A stretch of 64,000 nucleotides of DNA. It comes from Anaerolinea sp. Its GTDB lineage: Bacteria; Chloroflexota; Anaerolineae; Anaerolineales; Anaerolineaceae. Below the pieces are notes generated by a model that was given only the letters and a program-made list of their open reading frames with translations, was not told the origin of the DNA and did no database searches. The translations under genes and the position numbers were made by a program. The first letter of the stretch is position 1. Every line of letters starts with the position of its first letter. The stretch is taken from assembly GCA_029975965.1 (NCBI GenBank), contig JARKOV010000149.1, positions 26,611-90,610 of the forward strand. The letters run 5' to 3'. Shown piece after piece: positions 23,758 through 33,891 of the stretch.

Positions 23758-25758
23758 TCAGCGCACCAGCACGATGTATGTCAAGATAGCGACCACACCT
23801 ATCAGCATGATCAGCGCATACGCGCGCACGTAACCGTTTTGGAGGCGGCGCAAGATTTCGCCGAAGAACTGCATTAACCAGGCTATCCCGGCGGATATAT
23901 TGTCGATGATACCCATGTCGATGGCTCCAGCCAGGGTACGAGCCAGCCACTGGTAAGGGCGCACGACGACGGCGCCATAAAATTCATCAATTTTCCACCC
24001 GGCTGCCATGCCCTTCCACAAGAAACCAAGCCGCTCAAGCGGGTCGGGGGACGTGCTCTCGAGCACCTGCCCGGTGACCAGGTAAGCGAGGTAAGCAGTT
24101 CCCAGCCCTCCCAGGGCCACCAGCACCGAAATGATGGCGGTCAGCGGGGCAAACTCGGCTGCTTTCAACCCTTCCAGGGTGTGCTCCAACCAGTGATCCA
24201 GGGTCCACACCCCGGGGAAATTGAGCAGACCGCCGAAGAAAGAGAGGATCGCCAGCAGGATAAGCGGAACGGTGATGATGGCTTTGTTCTCGGTCGATGC
24301 GCCTGCGGCGCGGGTGCGCACCGTGCCTCCAAAGACCAGGATCAACTGGCGACCCATGTAAAAGGCGGTCAAGAAAGCGGTGACCAGCAGCACCCAGAAG
24401 ACTGGCGACATGCCTTTTTCGGCAGCGTGAAGGATTTCATCTTTGGAGAAGAAACCCGCCAGCGGGGGGATGCCGCAGAGGGCGAGGGCGCCGATCATGT
24501 AGACCCAGTAGGTGGTGGGCATGCGGTCGCGCATACCGCCCATGTTGCGCATATCTTGCGGGTCGAAATGGGCGTGACCGTGGTTGGATTCATCGTGCAG
24601 GTGCGCGCGCTCGTGGCCTTTTTCGATGCCGAGGATGACCGATCCGGCTGCGAGGAAGAGCAGCGCTTTAAAGAAGGCGTGGGTCACCAGGTGGAACATC
24701 GCCGCGACGTGCGCGCCCATCCCGGCTGCCGCGACCATGAATCCAAGCTGGCTGATGGTGGAGTAGGCGAGCACCTTTTTGATGTCGAATTGACCGACGG
24801 CGATCGTCGCCGCGAACAGGGCGGTCAGGGCGCCTACCCAGGTGACGGCGGTCTCTGCGGCTGGCACCAGGCTAAAAATGGGTGAGGAGCGCACGATCAA
24901 ATATACGCCCGCCGTGACCATCGTCGCGGCATGGATCAAGGCAGACACCGGGGTCGGGCCGGCCATGGCGTCGGGGAGCCAGACGTACAGCGGGATCTGC
25001 GCCGACTTACCGGTCACGCCTAACAGCATGAAGAGCGTCATCGCCAGTAGAATACCGGGGGCTACCGCTGCCAGCTCAGGAGCCCTGGCAAAGACGATGC
25101 CAAAGTCGAGGGAGCCAAAGTTGGCGTACATCAGAAAGAGCGCGATCAACAGGCCAAAATCGCCGATGCGGTTGACGATGAAGGCTTTCTTGGCCGCTTG
25201 CGCGTTGGCGATGCCGCCCGCGCCTTTTTCGAACCAGAAACCGATCAGGAGGTAAGAACACAACCCCACCCCTTCCCAGCCCACAAAGAGCATGAGGAAG
25301 TTGTCGGCGCTGACCAGGATCATCATCGCAGCGATGAAGAGGTTGAGGTAGACAAAGAAGCGAGTGAAGCGGCCCGGGTCTTCGTTATGGTGCACATCCT
25401 CGTGCATGTAGCCGATGGCGTAAATGTGGATCAGCGTGCCGACTCCCGCCACGACCAGCATCATTGTCACCGAGAGGGTATCGATGCGGAAAGCCCACTG
25501 CGCGGAGAAATCGCCGATGGTGAGCCAGTTCAGGAAGGGCACGCTGAGTTGTTCTGGATTGTGCGAGAGCTCCAGGGCGATTAAAACGGCCACAACGAAG
25601 GAGCCAGCGGATGCCAGGCTGGCGACGACCCCTGAAAAAGTTTCACCGAAGCGCTTTCCGACCAGCAGGTTGATCACCAGTCCGATGACCGGCAAGAAAA
25701 CCACCCAGGGTACCAGGGCAAGGGTCGGGGTGATGTGGAGCGCGGGAGAGTAGAGCAT
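23758..25758 (-). CDS. nuoL: NADH-quinone oxidoreductase subunit L
   Basis: Largest membrane subunit of complex I, 666 residues with about 16 membrane helices including the long lateral helix and final anchor at the C-terminus. Motifs: LFVGWEGVGLCSYLLIGFW with the conserved Glu near 145, PLYVWLPDAMAGPTPVSALIHAATMVTAGVYL (position about 265 to 296), and FDIKKVLAYSTISQLGFM near 325. A His-rich loop (HERAHLHDESNHGHAHFD, near 378 to 395) is unusual and may be just a soluble insert. Starts 8 bases after nuoK with GGAGGGGGT before ATG. Confidence 0.97.
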   Translation of the reverse strand: MLYSPALHITPTLALVPWVVFLPVIGLVINLLVGKRFGETFSGVVASLASAGSFVVAVLIALELSHNPEQLSVPFLNWLTIGDFSAQWAFRIDTLSVTMMLVVAGVGTLIHIYAIGYMHEDVHHNEDPGRFTRFFVYLNLFIAAMMILVSADNFLMLFVGWEGVGLCSYLLIGFWFEKGAGGIANAQAAKKAFIVNRIGDFGLLIALFLMYANFGSLDFGIVFARAPELAAVAPGILLAMTLFMLLGVTGKSAQIPLYVWLPDAMAGPTPVSALIHAATMVTAGVYLIVRSSPIFSLVPAAETAVTWVGALTALFAATIAVGQFDIKKVLAYSTISQLGFMVAAAGMGAHVAAMFHLVTHAFFKALLFLAAGSVILGIEKGHERAHLHDESNHGHAHFDPQDMRNMGGMRDRMPTTYWVYMIGALALCGIPPLAGFFSKDEILHAAEKGMSPVFWVLLVTAFLTAFYMGRQLILVFGGTVRTRAAGASTENKAIITVPLILLAILSFFGGLLNFPGVWTLDHWLEHTLEGLKAAEFAPLTAIISVLVALGGLGTAYLAYLVTGQVLESTSPDPLERLGFLWKGMAAGWKIDEFYGAVVVRPYQWLARTLAGAIDMGIIDNISAGIAWLMQFFGEILRRLQNGYVRAYALIMLIGVVAILTYIVLVR

Positions 25759-25766
25759 ACCCCCTC

Positions 25767-26075
25767 CTAGCCTTTCAAGGAATTCATCTGGTCGATATCG
25801 ATACTGTGCTTGGTGCGGAAAATCTCCACCATCAGCGCCAGACCGATTGCGACTTCTGCGGCGGCGACGGTCATCACGAAAAACACCACCACCTGGGCCG
25901 AGATGGTCTCATACATGCGGGCGAAGGTGATGAAAGCCAGGTTGCCGGCGTTGAACATCAGCTCAAGCGACATGAAGACCACCAACGCATTCCGGCGCAA
26001 CAGCACGCCCAGGATGCCAAGAGCGAAGAGGGTGGCGGATAACGCCAGGTAGTATTCGGCTGGAACCGTGTTCAT
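25767..26075 (-). CDS. nuoK: NADH-quinone oxidoreductase subunit K
   Basis: A 102-residue subunit with three membrane helices ([60 protein letters not shown]). The two buried glutamates needed for proton transfer are visible in SLELM near 36 and AAEVAIG near 72. Overlaps the nuoJ stop by ATGA. Confidence 0.97.
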   Translation of the reverse strand: MNTVPAEYYLALSATLFALGILGVLLRRNALVVFMSLELMFNAGNLAFITFARMYETISAQVVVFFVMTVAAAEVAIGLALMVEIFRTKHSIDIDQMNSLKG

Positions 26076-26614
26076 GACCGCTCCTGTGTGTCGCGTTGAT
26101 ATTGCTCTCTTCGCCGGCTCGATACCTCGGGTTTAGCGAGCAGCACGGCTCCCACCACGGCTACCAGCAGGATGATGGCGGTGATCTCAAAAGGCAGCGC
26201 ATATTGGGTAAAGAGAATTTTACCGATTTCGGTTGGGGCGCCGTAGCCTTTGGGTGGATTCTCGATGGGGGAGAGGGTGCCAAAGATGCGGTCGGTGTTG
26301 ATCGCAAAGTCGACCGCCAGCAGCAAAATGAGCGGCACGGCGAGAAAACGCTGCCAGCGCAGCGGCTCGCCGCCGGGCAGCCGTTCGGCGCCGAGGAGCA
26401 TGATGACGAACAAGAACAGCACCACCACCGAGCCAGCGTACACGGTGATCTGAGAGAGGGCGATGAACGGCGCGCCGAGGATCAGGTACAGGATCGCCAC
26501 CGTGGCAAAATTGAGCACCAGGAACACCGCCGAGTAAATCGCGTTGCGCGTGACCAGCATGCTGATGGCAGTTCCAACAGCCACGAAGGCCAGGACGATG
26601 AAAACGATCAGCAT
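26072..26614 (-). CDS. nuoJ: NADH-quinone oxidoreductase subunit J
   Basis: A 180-residue membrane subunit with five helices, including the conserved [29 protein letters not shown] segment around 46 to 75 that forms the pi-bulge helix TM3. The C-terminal tail is basic ([13 protein letters not shown]). The start at 26614 follows GAGGAGAATGC; an ATG 11 codons upstream is rejected because the ribosome site would then fall inside the gene. Confidence 0.95.
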   Translation of the reverse strand: MLIVFIVLAFVAVGTAISMLVTRNAIYSAVFLVLNFATVAILYLILGAPFIALSQITVYAGSVVVLFLFVIMLLGAERLPGGEPLRWQRFLAVPLILLLAVDFAINTDRIFGTLSPIENPPKGYGAPTEIGKILFTQYALPFEITAIILLVAVVGAVLLAKPEVSSRRREQYQRDTQERS

Positions 26615-26647
26615 TGCATTCTCCTCCTCACAGGCAGGACCACTCAA

Positions 26648-27139
26648 TCAGTCCTGCGGATCTTCCATCTCCGGCACCGAGCGGGTAAACATTCCCGGCG
26701 GAGTGACCTGGGGTGTGGGCAGACCTCCATCGGGGACGGGCTCGATCAACATTTCTTTCGGGTACAGCGCGGCATGCCGGTCGGTGTACGAAAGCTCGTA
26801 GTTATCGCCCAACACGATGGCCTCGGTGGGGCAGGCGTCTTCGCAGAATCCGCAAAAGATGCAGCGCAGCATGTTGATCTCGTACACCCGCGCGTAGCGC
26901 TCACCCGGTGAATAGCGTTCTTCATCGGTGTTTTCGGCCGCTTCGACGAAGATCGCGTCGGCGGGGCAGGCGGCGGCACACAGCGAACAGCCGATGCACT
27001 TTTCCAGGCCGTTCTCGTAGCGCTTGAGCACATGGCGACCCTTGAAGCGGGTGCGCACCGGGCGCTTTTCCTCAGGATATTGGATGGTGATGGGCCGGGA
27101 GGTCCATTCTTTCAAGGTTGTCAAGAGGCCTTTGAACAT
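26648..27139 (-). CDS. nuoI: NADH-quinone oxidoreductase subunit I
   Basis: Peripheral ferredoxin-like subunit that carries iron-sulfur clusters N6a and N6b. Both 4Fe-4S motifs are intact: [16 protein letters not shown] near 51 to 66 and [16 protein letters not shown] near 92 to 107. The N-terminus [21 protein letters not shown] is standard. Length 163. The ribosome site AAGGAGCCCGC lies before ATG. Confidence 0.97.
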   Translation of the reverse strand: MFKGLLTTLKEWTSRPITIQYPEEKRPVRTRFKGRHVLKRYENGLEKCIGCSLCAAACPADAIFVEAAENTDEERYSPGERYARVYEINMLRCIFCGFCEDACPTEAIVLGDNYELSYTDRHAALYPKEMLIEPVPDGGLPTPQVTPPGMFTRSVPEMEDPQD

Positions 27140-27204
27140 GCGGGCTCCTTATCGAGGGATTGGCGGTCCTGGCCGGGGCTGCCGGAGACAGGCACGCCGT
27201 TCCA

Positions 27205-28224
27205 TCAGTTCACCAGTAAGACGATCACAGCGGTGACCAGCACGCTGAGCAGCGATAGCGGGAAGAGGATCTTCCAGCCGAACGCCATCAAGCGGTCATA
27301 GCGGATGCGTGGCAGCGTGGAGCGCACCCAGACGAAGCCGAACAGCAGGGCGACGACCTTGCCCAGGAGGACGAAAGGCCCAATAAAGGGGATGATCGGG
27401 CCGATCACCGGCAACGACTCGAACCAGCCCTGGAATGGCAGGAGGTAGCCTCCCAGGAAGAGGGTGGCGAAAATCATCGAGACGGCGATCATCTTGATGT
27501 ATTCGGCCATGAAGAACAACGCGAACTTCATCCCGGAGTATTCCGAATGATACCCGGCGGTCAATTCCTGCTCCGCTTCGGGCATGTCGAAAGGCGCCCG
27601 GTTGACCTCGGCATACATGGTGATCCCGAGGATGATCGCGGCTCCCGGCTGCAAAAAGACATACCACAACCCCCGCTGCGCTTCGACGATATCGACCATG
27701 CTCATCGATCCGCTCAAAATGACCGGGACGATGAAGCAAAACCCCAGGGCGATCTCGTAGCTGATCATCTGCGCCGTGGAGCGCAAGCCGCCAAGCGCGG
27801 CGTATTTGTTGTTCGACGACCATCCGGCCAGGGCGATACCGTAGACCGAGATGGAGGTGACCGCCATGATATAGAGCAGCGCAACGTTAATGTCGGCGAG
27901 GTAGAGCGGGATGGTGCGCCCGCCAATGGTGATCTCGCTGCCCCAAGGTACCACGGCCGTGACGATCAAGGAGGGAAGCACGGTGATGAACGGGGCGAGC
28001 ACGAACATCACTTTGTCGGCGTTGGCCGGGGTCAGCTCCTCTTTGAAGATCAATTTCACCGCGTCCGCAATGGGCTGTAGGCTGCCGAAGGGTCCGGCGC
28101 GATTGGGACCAATGCGAACCTGGAATTTGGCGATCATTTTGCGCTCGAAGAGGGTCAGGTAGGCGAAGCCCCCGGTGAGAGCCAGCAAGATAAAGAGCGA
28201 TTTAAGAATCCATTCCCAGATCAA
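27205..28224 (-). CDS. nuoH: NADH-quinone oxidoreductase subunit H
   Basis: Membrane subunit at the junction with the peripheral arm, forming part of the quinone chamber; 339 residues, eight helices. Conserved quinone-loop segments are RIGPNRAGPFGSLQPIADAVK near 37 to 57, FKEELTPA, and EAEQELTAGYHSEYSGMKFALFF near 215. The start is TTG at 28224, set by GGAGGG 5 bases upstream; no ATG lies in a better place. Confidence 0.97.
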   Translation of the reverse strand: MIWEWILKSLFILLALTGGFAYLTLFERKMIAKFQVRIGPNRAGPFGSLQPIADAVKLIFKEELTPANADKVMFVLAPFITVLPSLIVTAVVPWGSEITIGGRTIPLYLADINVALLYIMAVTSISVYGIALAGWSSNNKYAALGGLRSTAQMISYEIALGFCFIVPVILSGSMSMVDIVEAQRGLWYVFLQPGAAIILGITMYAEVNRAPFDMPEAEQELTAGYHSEYSGMKFALFFMAEYIKMIAVSMIFATLFLGGYLLPFQGWFESLPVIGPIIPFIGPFVLLGKVVALLFGFVWVRSTLPRIRYDRLMAFGWKILFPLSLLSVLVTAVIVLLVN

Positions 28225-28279
28225 TCCGCCCTCCCTATCGCGTCAAACGCAATTAGTCGGCTAAGCAACCGGTTGATGG

Positions 28280-30772
28280 TCATGCGTTTTGTCCCTCCAG
28301 GATGCGCTCGAGTTTCGCGCCGCGCGGGGAGGTTAACGCCACGCCGCAACTGCGGGGCACGAACGCGGCGCCTTGCGGCAGAGTCTCATCCAGCGTGACG
28401 GCTGCGCCGGTCCAATCGGTGCCGGCCTGGAAGCGGACCTCATCCCCTTCACCGAGGCCCAGGCGCGCTGCGGTCGCGGGGTGCATGGCGACCTGCGGTC
28501 TGGCCAGGCGTCCAGCGAGCAATTTTGAGGCTGCCAGCGTGGTGCCCTGGTCATAGAGGCGCACAACGGGCACCAGCCAGACCAGGCCTTGTTCGTTCAT
28601 CTGCGCCAGGTCGAAGGTGTGATCGGGCAGCCGCCCGCTCCAGGCGGCGGGCGCGTGCCAACCGGGCTGTTCAGAGGCCGCGGCAAGCTGAACGCCCAGA
28701 CCGTGCTTGTTTTCGTAAGTCGTCCCGCCGTAATACAGGTCGTTGCGTCCGACGATCGGCCATTGCTCGGTCACCTCGGCCAAATGGGCGTAGTTGAGCC
28801 CGTGGTAGGCGGTGATTTCGCCAGCGAGTTGGTTGAAGACCAGCGAGGGGCCCCGGTCGTCCAGCTCGAGGCCGGCCAGATGAGCCACCTGGGCTAAAAC
28901 TGCGTAATCGGGGCGCGTGCCTTCCGGTGGGTAAATGACGGGGTAGAAACGCTGCACGCGGCGCTCGCCGTTGGTGAAGGTGCCTTCTCGCTCCAGGTGG
29001 GTTTGCACCGGGAATACGACGTCGGCTGCTCGGGCGGTCTCGGTCAGGAACAACTCTTGGACGATGACGAAACGGGCTTCGTCGATGGCTGCCGCCAGCG
29101 CGGGGTCGTCGCCGGCCGGGTCGGCGGCGCAGATGTACAACGCGCCGGCTGAGGCCAGGTTGCGCGCCAGGCTTGCGGATGGGTGAAAACCCATATCCCA
29201 GGCGCCCTGCGTGTTGGCGTGGATCCAAACCGGCACCAGGCCGTTGTTGGGCCGCCCGGTATGGCCGGTCTGGACCAGCCAGGAGGTGCAGGCCTGGGCG
29301 AGCGCGCTGGTTCCGAGCATGTCCAGGCCTTCGCCGCCGAAGAAAATCACCGCGTTACCTGCTTCGTTTAACGCCTTGATCGATCCGTCCAGTAATGATT
29401 GGACAGTGGCGAGTTCCTCGCCGTAACGGTAGCGGATCACCTGAGCGGCGAATGGGTCGAGTCGGGTAGGGCGGGCGTTGGCAACGATGAGCGCCACACC
29501 ACGTTTCGCAGCGGCTTTGACGCGCAGCCACCAGATGGGCGACTGCTCGTGGAGGTCGGCGGCGATGACCAGGATGGCGTCTCCCTTGCCCAGCGAGGCA
29601 AGATTGCTGCCAGAACCGAGTCCAACCTGGGCGACCAGATCCCCACCGCCCATGTTGGAATAGAGCAAGGCTTTCCCACCGCGCGCATCGGCCAGCTTGC
29701 GCAGGTGAAACAGGTCCTCGTTGGGCAACCGTCCCCCGGCCAGGGCGACGAACTCTTCGCCGGCGGCGTAGATTGCCTTGGCTGCCGCGGAGAGGGCTTC
29801 ATCCCAGCTCACCGGGGTCAGCGCACCGTCTTTGCGCAGCATGGGCTGGGTCAGGCGGTCAGGGCTCTCGCTGTAATGGTAGCCAAAGCGGCCCTTATCA
29901 CAGATCCAGATCTCATTGACCGCTTCGTTCTGGCGTGGCATGATGCGCTTGATCGCGAGCCTGCCGCCCTTGGCGGCTTCACGGCGCACATTGACCGTCA
30001 GGTTGCAGCCGACCGGGCAGTGCGAGCAGACCGAGGCTACCGGCTTGAGCTCCCAGGGACGCGCGCCAAAGCGGAAATCGGCGGTGGTCAGGGCGCCGAC
30101 CGGGCAAATGTCAGTCGTATTGCCGGAGAACACGGAATCGAATCCGGGTTGGGAGAAGGTGACGATCTCCAGAGAGCGACCGCGGTTGCTGAAACCGATC
30201 ACCGGGTCACCGGCCAGCTCGGATTGGAAACGCACGCAGCGCGCACACTGGATGCAGCGCTCGCGATCCAGGTAAATCAACTCGCCGAGAGGTACGTGCT
30301 TGGCGAGGTGCATCTTTTCGTCGAATAAAAAGCGGCTTTCGCCCGGACCAAATCCCATGGTGAGGTTTTGCAGGGGGCATTCCCCGCCTTTGTCGCACAC
30401 CGGGCAGTCCAGCGGGTGCGAGGTGAGGATGAACTCGACAATCTCGCGGCGGGCATCTGCGACTTTCTGGCTCTGGGTGACGATCACCATCCCTTCTGAG
30501 ACAGGCGTCGTGCAGGCTGTGTCCAGCTTGGGGGCAAACTGGATTTTCTGGTTGCCGTTTTCGTCCAGCATCGGCTGGCCGGTTGCCCGGTCAACCATCG
30601 GGCGACCGACATCCACCAGGCACATGCGGCACATCCCCACCGGTTCCATTTTCGGGTGGTAGCAAAAGACCGGGATGTCGATGCCGATCTTTTTCGCTGC
30701 GTCCACCACCAATGTGCCGGGCGGCACGCTGACGGTTTTGCCATCGATGGTCAGGGTGATTTCAGATGCCAT
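28280..30772 (-). CDS. nuoG: NADH-quinone oxidoreductase subunit G
   Basis: Large iron-sulfur subunit, 830 residues. N-terminal 2Fe-2S motif CYHPKMEPVGMCRMCLVDVG with the distant CTTPV; the His-ligated cluster in HPLDCPVCDKGGECPLQNL near 116; the 4Fe-4S motif CIQCARCVRF with CPVGALT. An extra motif CSHCPVGC (near 256) with a further Cys 27 residues on (WICDKGRFGY) is the N7 cluster, present in only part of the family. The rest is a molybdopterin-oxidoreductase-like domain that has lost its cofactor. Separated from nuoF by 106 bases, the widest gap in the operon. Confidence 0.96.
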   Translation of the reverse strand: MASEITLTIDGKTVSVPPGTLVVDAAKKIGIDIPVFCYHPKMEPVGMCRMCLVDVGRPMVDRATGQPMLDENGNQKIQFAPKLDTACTTPVSEGMVIVTQSQKVADARREIVEFILTSHPLDCPVCDKGGECPLQNLTMGFGPGESRFLFDEKMHLAKHVPLGELIYLDRERCIQCARCVRFQSELAGDPVIGFSNRGRSLEIVTFSQPGFDSVFSGNTTDICPVGALTTADFRFGARPWELKPVASVCSHCPVGCNLTVNVRREAAKGGRLAIKRIMPRQNEAVNEIWICDKGRFGYHYSESPDRLTQPMLRKDGALTPVSWDEALSAAAKAIYAAGEEFVALAGGRLPNEDLFHLRKLADARGGKALLYSNMGGGDLVAQVGLGSGSNLASLGKGDAILVIAADLHEQSPIWWLRVKAAAKRGVALIVANARPTRLDPFAAQVIRYRYGEELATVQSLLDGSIKALNEAGNAVIFFGGEGLDMLGTSALAQACTSWLVQTGHTGRPNNGLVPVWIHANTQGAWDMGFHPSASLARNLASAGALYICAADPAGDDPALAAAIDEARFVIVQELFLTETARAADVVFPVQTHLEREGTFTNGERRVQRFYPVIYPPEGTRPDYAVLAQVAHLAGLELDDRGPSLVFNQLAGEITAYHGLNYAHLAEVTEQWPIVGRNDLYYGGTTYENKHGLGVQLAAASEQPGWHAPAAWSGRLPDHTFDLAQMNEQGLVWLVPVVRLYDQGTTLAASKLLAGRLARPQVAMHPATAARLGLGEGDEVRFQAGTDWTGAAVTLDETLPQGAAFVPRSCGVALTSPRGAKLERILEGQNA

Positions 30773-30878
30773 TAAGGTCCTCGATTGTTGATTGGTATGA
30801 GTTCTCGGTTATGGGTTCTCAGAGGGTAGCGGATCTGCACCCATCACGCGTCACTCATACCCCATTCCTCATTACGAA
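30773..30878. repeat. Repeat-like insert between nuoF and nuoG
   Basis: Non-coding, AT-richer spacer in an otherwise tight operon. GGTATGAGT (30794-30802) and ACTCATACC (30853-30861) form an inverted repeat, and the stretch is full of ATGAG/CTCAT-type words also found in the recO-cdd spacer. It may be a relic of a small mobile or regulatory element. Confidence 0.45.
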
Positions 30879-32135
30879 TCACTTCGCCACTTTTTCTTCA
30901 AAATCCCCCCGGAACTGGCGGATTCCGGTGGTGACTGCCATGACTGAAAATTCGCCCAGCGCGCACAGGCATTTACCGGCGATCTGGTTAGCGACGTTTT
31001 CGAGCAGCTGGATGTCTTCCTCTGCGCCCTGCCCGTTCACGATGCGCTGCGCCAGGCGGTTCATCCAGAAGGTGCCTTCCCGGCAAGGGGTGCATTTTCC
31101 GCAGGATTCGTGCTTAAAGAAGTTGACGGTCTTGCTCACCAGCCAGGCCAGGTTGACCGAGTCATCGAGGACGATGACCGAGGCCGACCCAAGCTGAGAT
31201 CCGACGGCGGCGACGGCCTCGTAATCCATGCGGGTGTCGAGCAGCGCATCGTCCTTGACGTGGATGATCGCCGAGGACGCACCGGCAGGCATGATCGCTT
31301 TGATGGCGCGCCCCTCCGGAATGCCGCCCCCGTGGGTGTAGATCAGCTCCCGGAAGGTGGTGCCGAGGGGAAGCTCGTAGTTGCCTGGGCGGTTGACGCA
31401 GCCGGAGAGGGAGAAAATCTTCACGCCGGGACTGCGCTCGGTGCCCAAGGTTTTATACCAGGTGGCTCCTTTTTCGATGATGGGAGGCAGGTTGGTGAGC
31501 GTCTCCACGTTATTGATCACCGTTGGCTTGCCGTACAGGCCGTATACCGCCGGGAATGGCGGGCGCAGGCGCGGCTGGCCCAGTTTCCCCTCCAGCGACT
31601 CGAGTAACGCCGTCTCTTCGCCGCAGATGTACGCGCCAGCTCCGAGGTGGGTGCGCAAGCGCAGCGAATAACGGGTGCCGAACAGGTTGTCGCCAAGCAG
31701 GCCGGCGCTTTCCAGCTCGGCGATCTGCGCGTCCAGTTTTTGGGCGATCTGCCAGAATTCTCCCCGCAAGTAGATGTAGGAGAGATTAGCCTGCACCGCG
31801 TAGCAGGCAATCATCACCCCTTCGAGGAATTGGAAGGGATTGCCTTCCATGATTTCGCGATCCTTGAAGGTGCCCGGTTCGGATTCGTCGCCGTTGCACA
31901 CCACGTAATGCGGCCAAAGGTTGTTGGGTAAAAAGCCCCATTTAACGCCGGTGGGGAAACCTGCTCCACCTCTGCCGCGCAGACCGGAGGCTTTCACCTC
32001 GTTGAGCACGTCGACCGGCTCCATCTGGGTGACGACCTTGCGGAAGCTGCTGAAGCCGCCATGGGTCAGGTAAATATCGAGCTGGTCGATATCCGGGATG
32101 TCACGGTGTCGAAGGAGGATGTGCTCCTGGCTCAT
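30879..32135 (-). CDS. nuoF: NADH-quinone oxidoreductase subunit F
   Basis: The NADH- and FMN-binding subunit, 418 residues. NADH site: RGRGGAGFPTGVKWGF near 53 to 68; FMN site: NGDESEPGTFKDREIM near 82, and GAYICGEETALLESLEG near 166. The 4Fe-4S cluster N3 is held by ESCGKCTPCREG near 340 and the later Cys in GKCLCALGEF. Overlaps nuoE by ATGA. All catalytic features are intact, so complex I here can use NADH directly, unlike short complexes that lack nuoEFG. Confidence 0.97.
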   Translation of the reverse strand: MSQEHILLRHRDIPDIDQLDIYLTHGGFSSFRKVVTQMEPVDVLNEVKASGLRGRGGAGFPTGVKWGFLPNNLWPHYVVCNGDESEPGTFKDREIMEGNPFQFLEGVMIACYAVQANLSYIYLRGEFWQIAQKLDAQIAELESAGLLGDNLFGTRYSLRLRTHLGAGAYICGEETALLESLEGKLGQPRLRPPFPAVYGLYGKPTVINNVETLTNLPPIIEKGATWYKTLGTERSPGVKIFSLSGCVNRPGNYELPLGTTFRELIYTHGGGIPEGRAIKAIMPAGASSAIIHVKDDALLDTRMDYEAVAAVGSQLGSASVIVLDDSVNLAWLVSKTVNFFKHESCGKCTPCREGTFWMNRLAQRIVNGQGAEEDIQLLENVANQIAGKCLCALGEFSVMAVTTGIRQFRGDFEEKVAK

Positions 32136-32653
32136 GCGTTGCCCTCCTTCTCCGATGCGATCCTGGCGCGCACTTCTTCGATCCAGGCCATCGCCAAATC
32201 CACCGTCTGGTCTTCATGGTAGGCGATGTCGCCGTCTCCTTGTACCTGGAACATGGGCGCGCGGTGGCAGGCGGCCAGGCATTTCACCGCTTCCACGGTG
32301 AACAGCCCGTCGGCGGTCGTCTGGCCTTCCTGGATGCCCAGTCGCTCGCACAACTCATGCAGGAATTGATCGGCGCCGCGCAGCGCACAAGGCAGGTCGT
32401 TGCAGACCTGGATGCGGTATCGCCCGCCCGGCTCGTCGTAATACAGCGTGTAGAACCCGACGATCGAGGCGACATCGGTGGTGGAGATGCCGGTGAGCTC
32501 AGCGATATCCGCCAGGGCCTGGCGCGGCACGTAGTTGTGGTCGCGCTGGGCCAGGTGGAGCAAGGGCATCACCGCGGAGCGCTTGAAGTCTTCGGGATAT
32601 TTGTCCAGGATTTGCTGGACCAGGTCGGGATGGTTGGAGAGCAATAGGTTCAC
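32132..32653 (-). CDS. nuoE: NADH-quinone oxidoreductase subunit E
   Basis: The 24-kDa-type subunit with 2Fe-2S cluster N1a, 173 residues. Ligands are in VCNDLPCALRG near 85 to 90 and VKCLAACHRAPM near 130. The N-terminal helices (LLHLAQRDHNYVPRQALADIAE) are typical. Start is GTG, overlapping the nuoD stop as GTGA. Confidence 0.96.
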   Translation of the reverse strand: MNLLLSNHPDLVQQILDKYPEDFKRSAVMPLLHLAQRDHNYVPRQALADIAELTGISTTDVASIVGFYTLYYDEPGGRYRIQVCNDLPCALRGADQFLHELCERLGIQEGQTTADGLFTVEAVKCLAACHRAPMFQVQGDGDIAYHEDQTVDLAMAWIEEVRARIASEKEGNA

Positions 32654-33879
32654 CGGTCAGCGTCTCCCAAAACGATGTCAATGCTGCCGATGGCGGCGAC
32701 CACGTCGGCGACGAAATGACCGCGGGCCAGGATCGGCATGATCTGCAGGTTCACAAAGGTAGGCGTGCGGTAATGCACGCGGTACGGCTTCGGTCCGCCG
32801 TCGCTCTCCATGAAAACCCCCAGCTCGCCGCGCGGGGATTCGGTGGCAACATACACGCTGCCCTTCGGTGGGGAGAATCCCTCGGTCCACAGCTTGAAGT
32901 GGTGGATCAGGGCTTCCATGCTGACGCCTATCTCCGAGCGGGGAGGGGGAACGTATTTCCGGTTGTTGCTGCGCACTGGACCATAGGGTAGTTTATTCAG
33001 TGCCTGGCGGATGATTTTTAACGATTGTTCCATTTCATCCATGCGCACTTCGTAACGCGCATAGATGTCTCCATCGTTGCGGGTGGGGATGTTGAAATCG
33101 TACTGCTCATAGCCGGAGTAAGGGATCGCTTTGCGCAGGTCGTAGGCCATGCCGCTGGCGCGCAGGATCGGCCCGGTCACGGAATACTGGATGCACTCAT
33201 CCTTGGTGATGACCGAAATTCCCTTCGTGCGGTCGATGAACAGCTCGTTGGTGTCGAGCAGCCCGTGGTATTTTTCGATCTCGGGAGGAAACTCGTCGAT
33301 GAATTTCCCAACAGCCTCTTCGAATTCGACCGGAACGTCGCGCCACAGGCCGCCAGGTCGCAGGTAAGTGGTCATCATGCGCTGCCCAGAGACCATCTCG
33401 AAGATGTCGAGGATCTTCTCGCGCTCGCGCATGCAGTATAAAAAGATCGACATGGCAGCCAGGTCCAGGCCGGAGGTGCCCAGCCAGACGAGGTGCGAGT
33501 TGATGCGGGTGAGCTCGGCGAGAATCACGCGGATGGCCTGCGCGCGCGGGGGGACGTCGATCTCGCACAATTTCTCGACCGCCATGCAATAGACCAGGTT
33601 GTTGCCGATCGGGTTGAGGTAATCGAGCCGGTCGGTCATCACCTCTGCCTTCTGGTAGGTCTTGGCTTCCATGTTCTTTTCCACGCCGGTGTGCAGGAAG
33701 CCGATGTCGGGCACGCAGTTCACGATGATCTCGCCATCCAATTCCAGGAGCAGGCGCAGCACGCCGTGGGTGGAGGGGTGCTGTGGACCCATGTTGAGCA
33801 GCATGTTCTCGCCCGCCAGCGCGCGGTCTGAGACCAGATGGCGTAGTTCATCGACGGACACTTCGCGAATTTCAGTCAT
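32650..33879 (-). CDS. nuoD: NADH-quinone oxidoreductase subunit D
   Basis: The 49-kDa-type subunit that forms the quinone pocket, 409 residues. The hairpin MGPQHPSTHGVLRLLLELDG near 31 to 50 carries the quinone-binding His, and PDIGFLHTGVEKNMEAKTY and GLWRDVP follow. nuoD is separate from nuoC, which is not so in E. coli. ATG start 12 bases after nuoC. Confidence 0.97.
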   Translation of the reverse strand: MTEIREVSVDELRHLVSDRALAGENMLLNMGPQHPSTHGVLRLLLELDGEIIVNCVPDIGFLHTGVEKNMEAKTYQKAEVMTDRLDYLNPIGNNLVYCMAVEKLCEIDVPPRAQAIRVILAELTRINSHLVWLGTSGLDLAAMSIFLYCMREREKILDIFEMVSGQRMMTTYLRPGGLWRDVPVEFEEAVGKFIDEFPPEIEKYHGLLDTNELFIDRTKGISVITKDECIQYSVTGPILRASGMAYDLRKAIPYSGYEQYDFNIPTRNDGDIYARYEVRMDEMEQSLKIIRQALNKLPYGPVRSNNRKYVPPPRSEIGVSMEALIHHFKLWTEGFSPPKGSVYVATESPRGELGVFMESDGGPKPYRVHYRTPTFVNLQIMPILARGHFVADVVAAIGSIDIVLGDADR

Positions 33880-33891
33880 GCGCTCTCTCCA

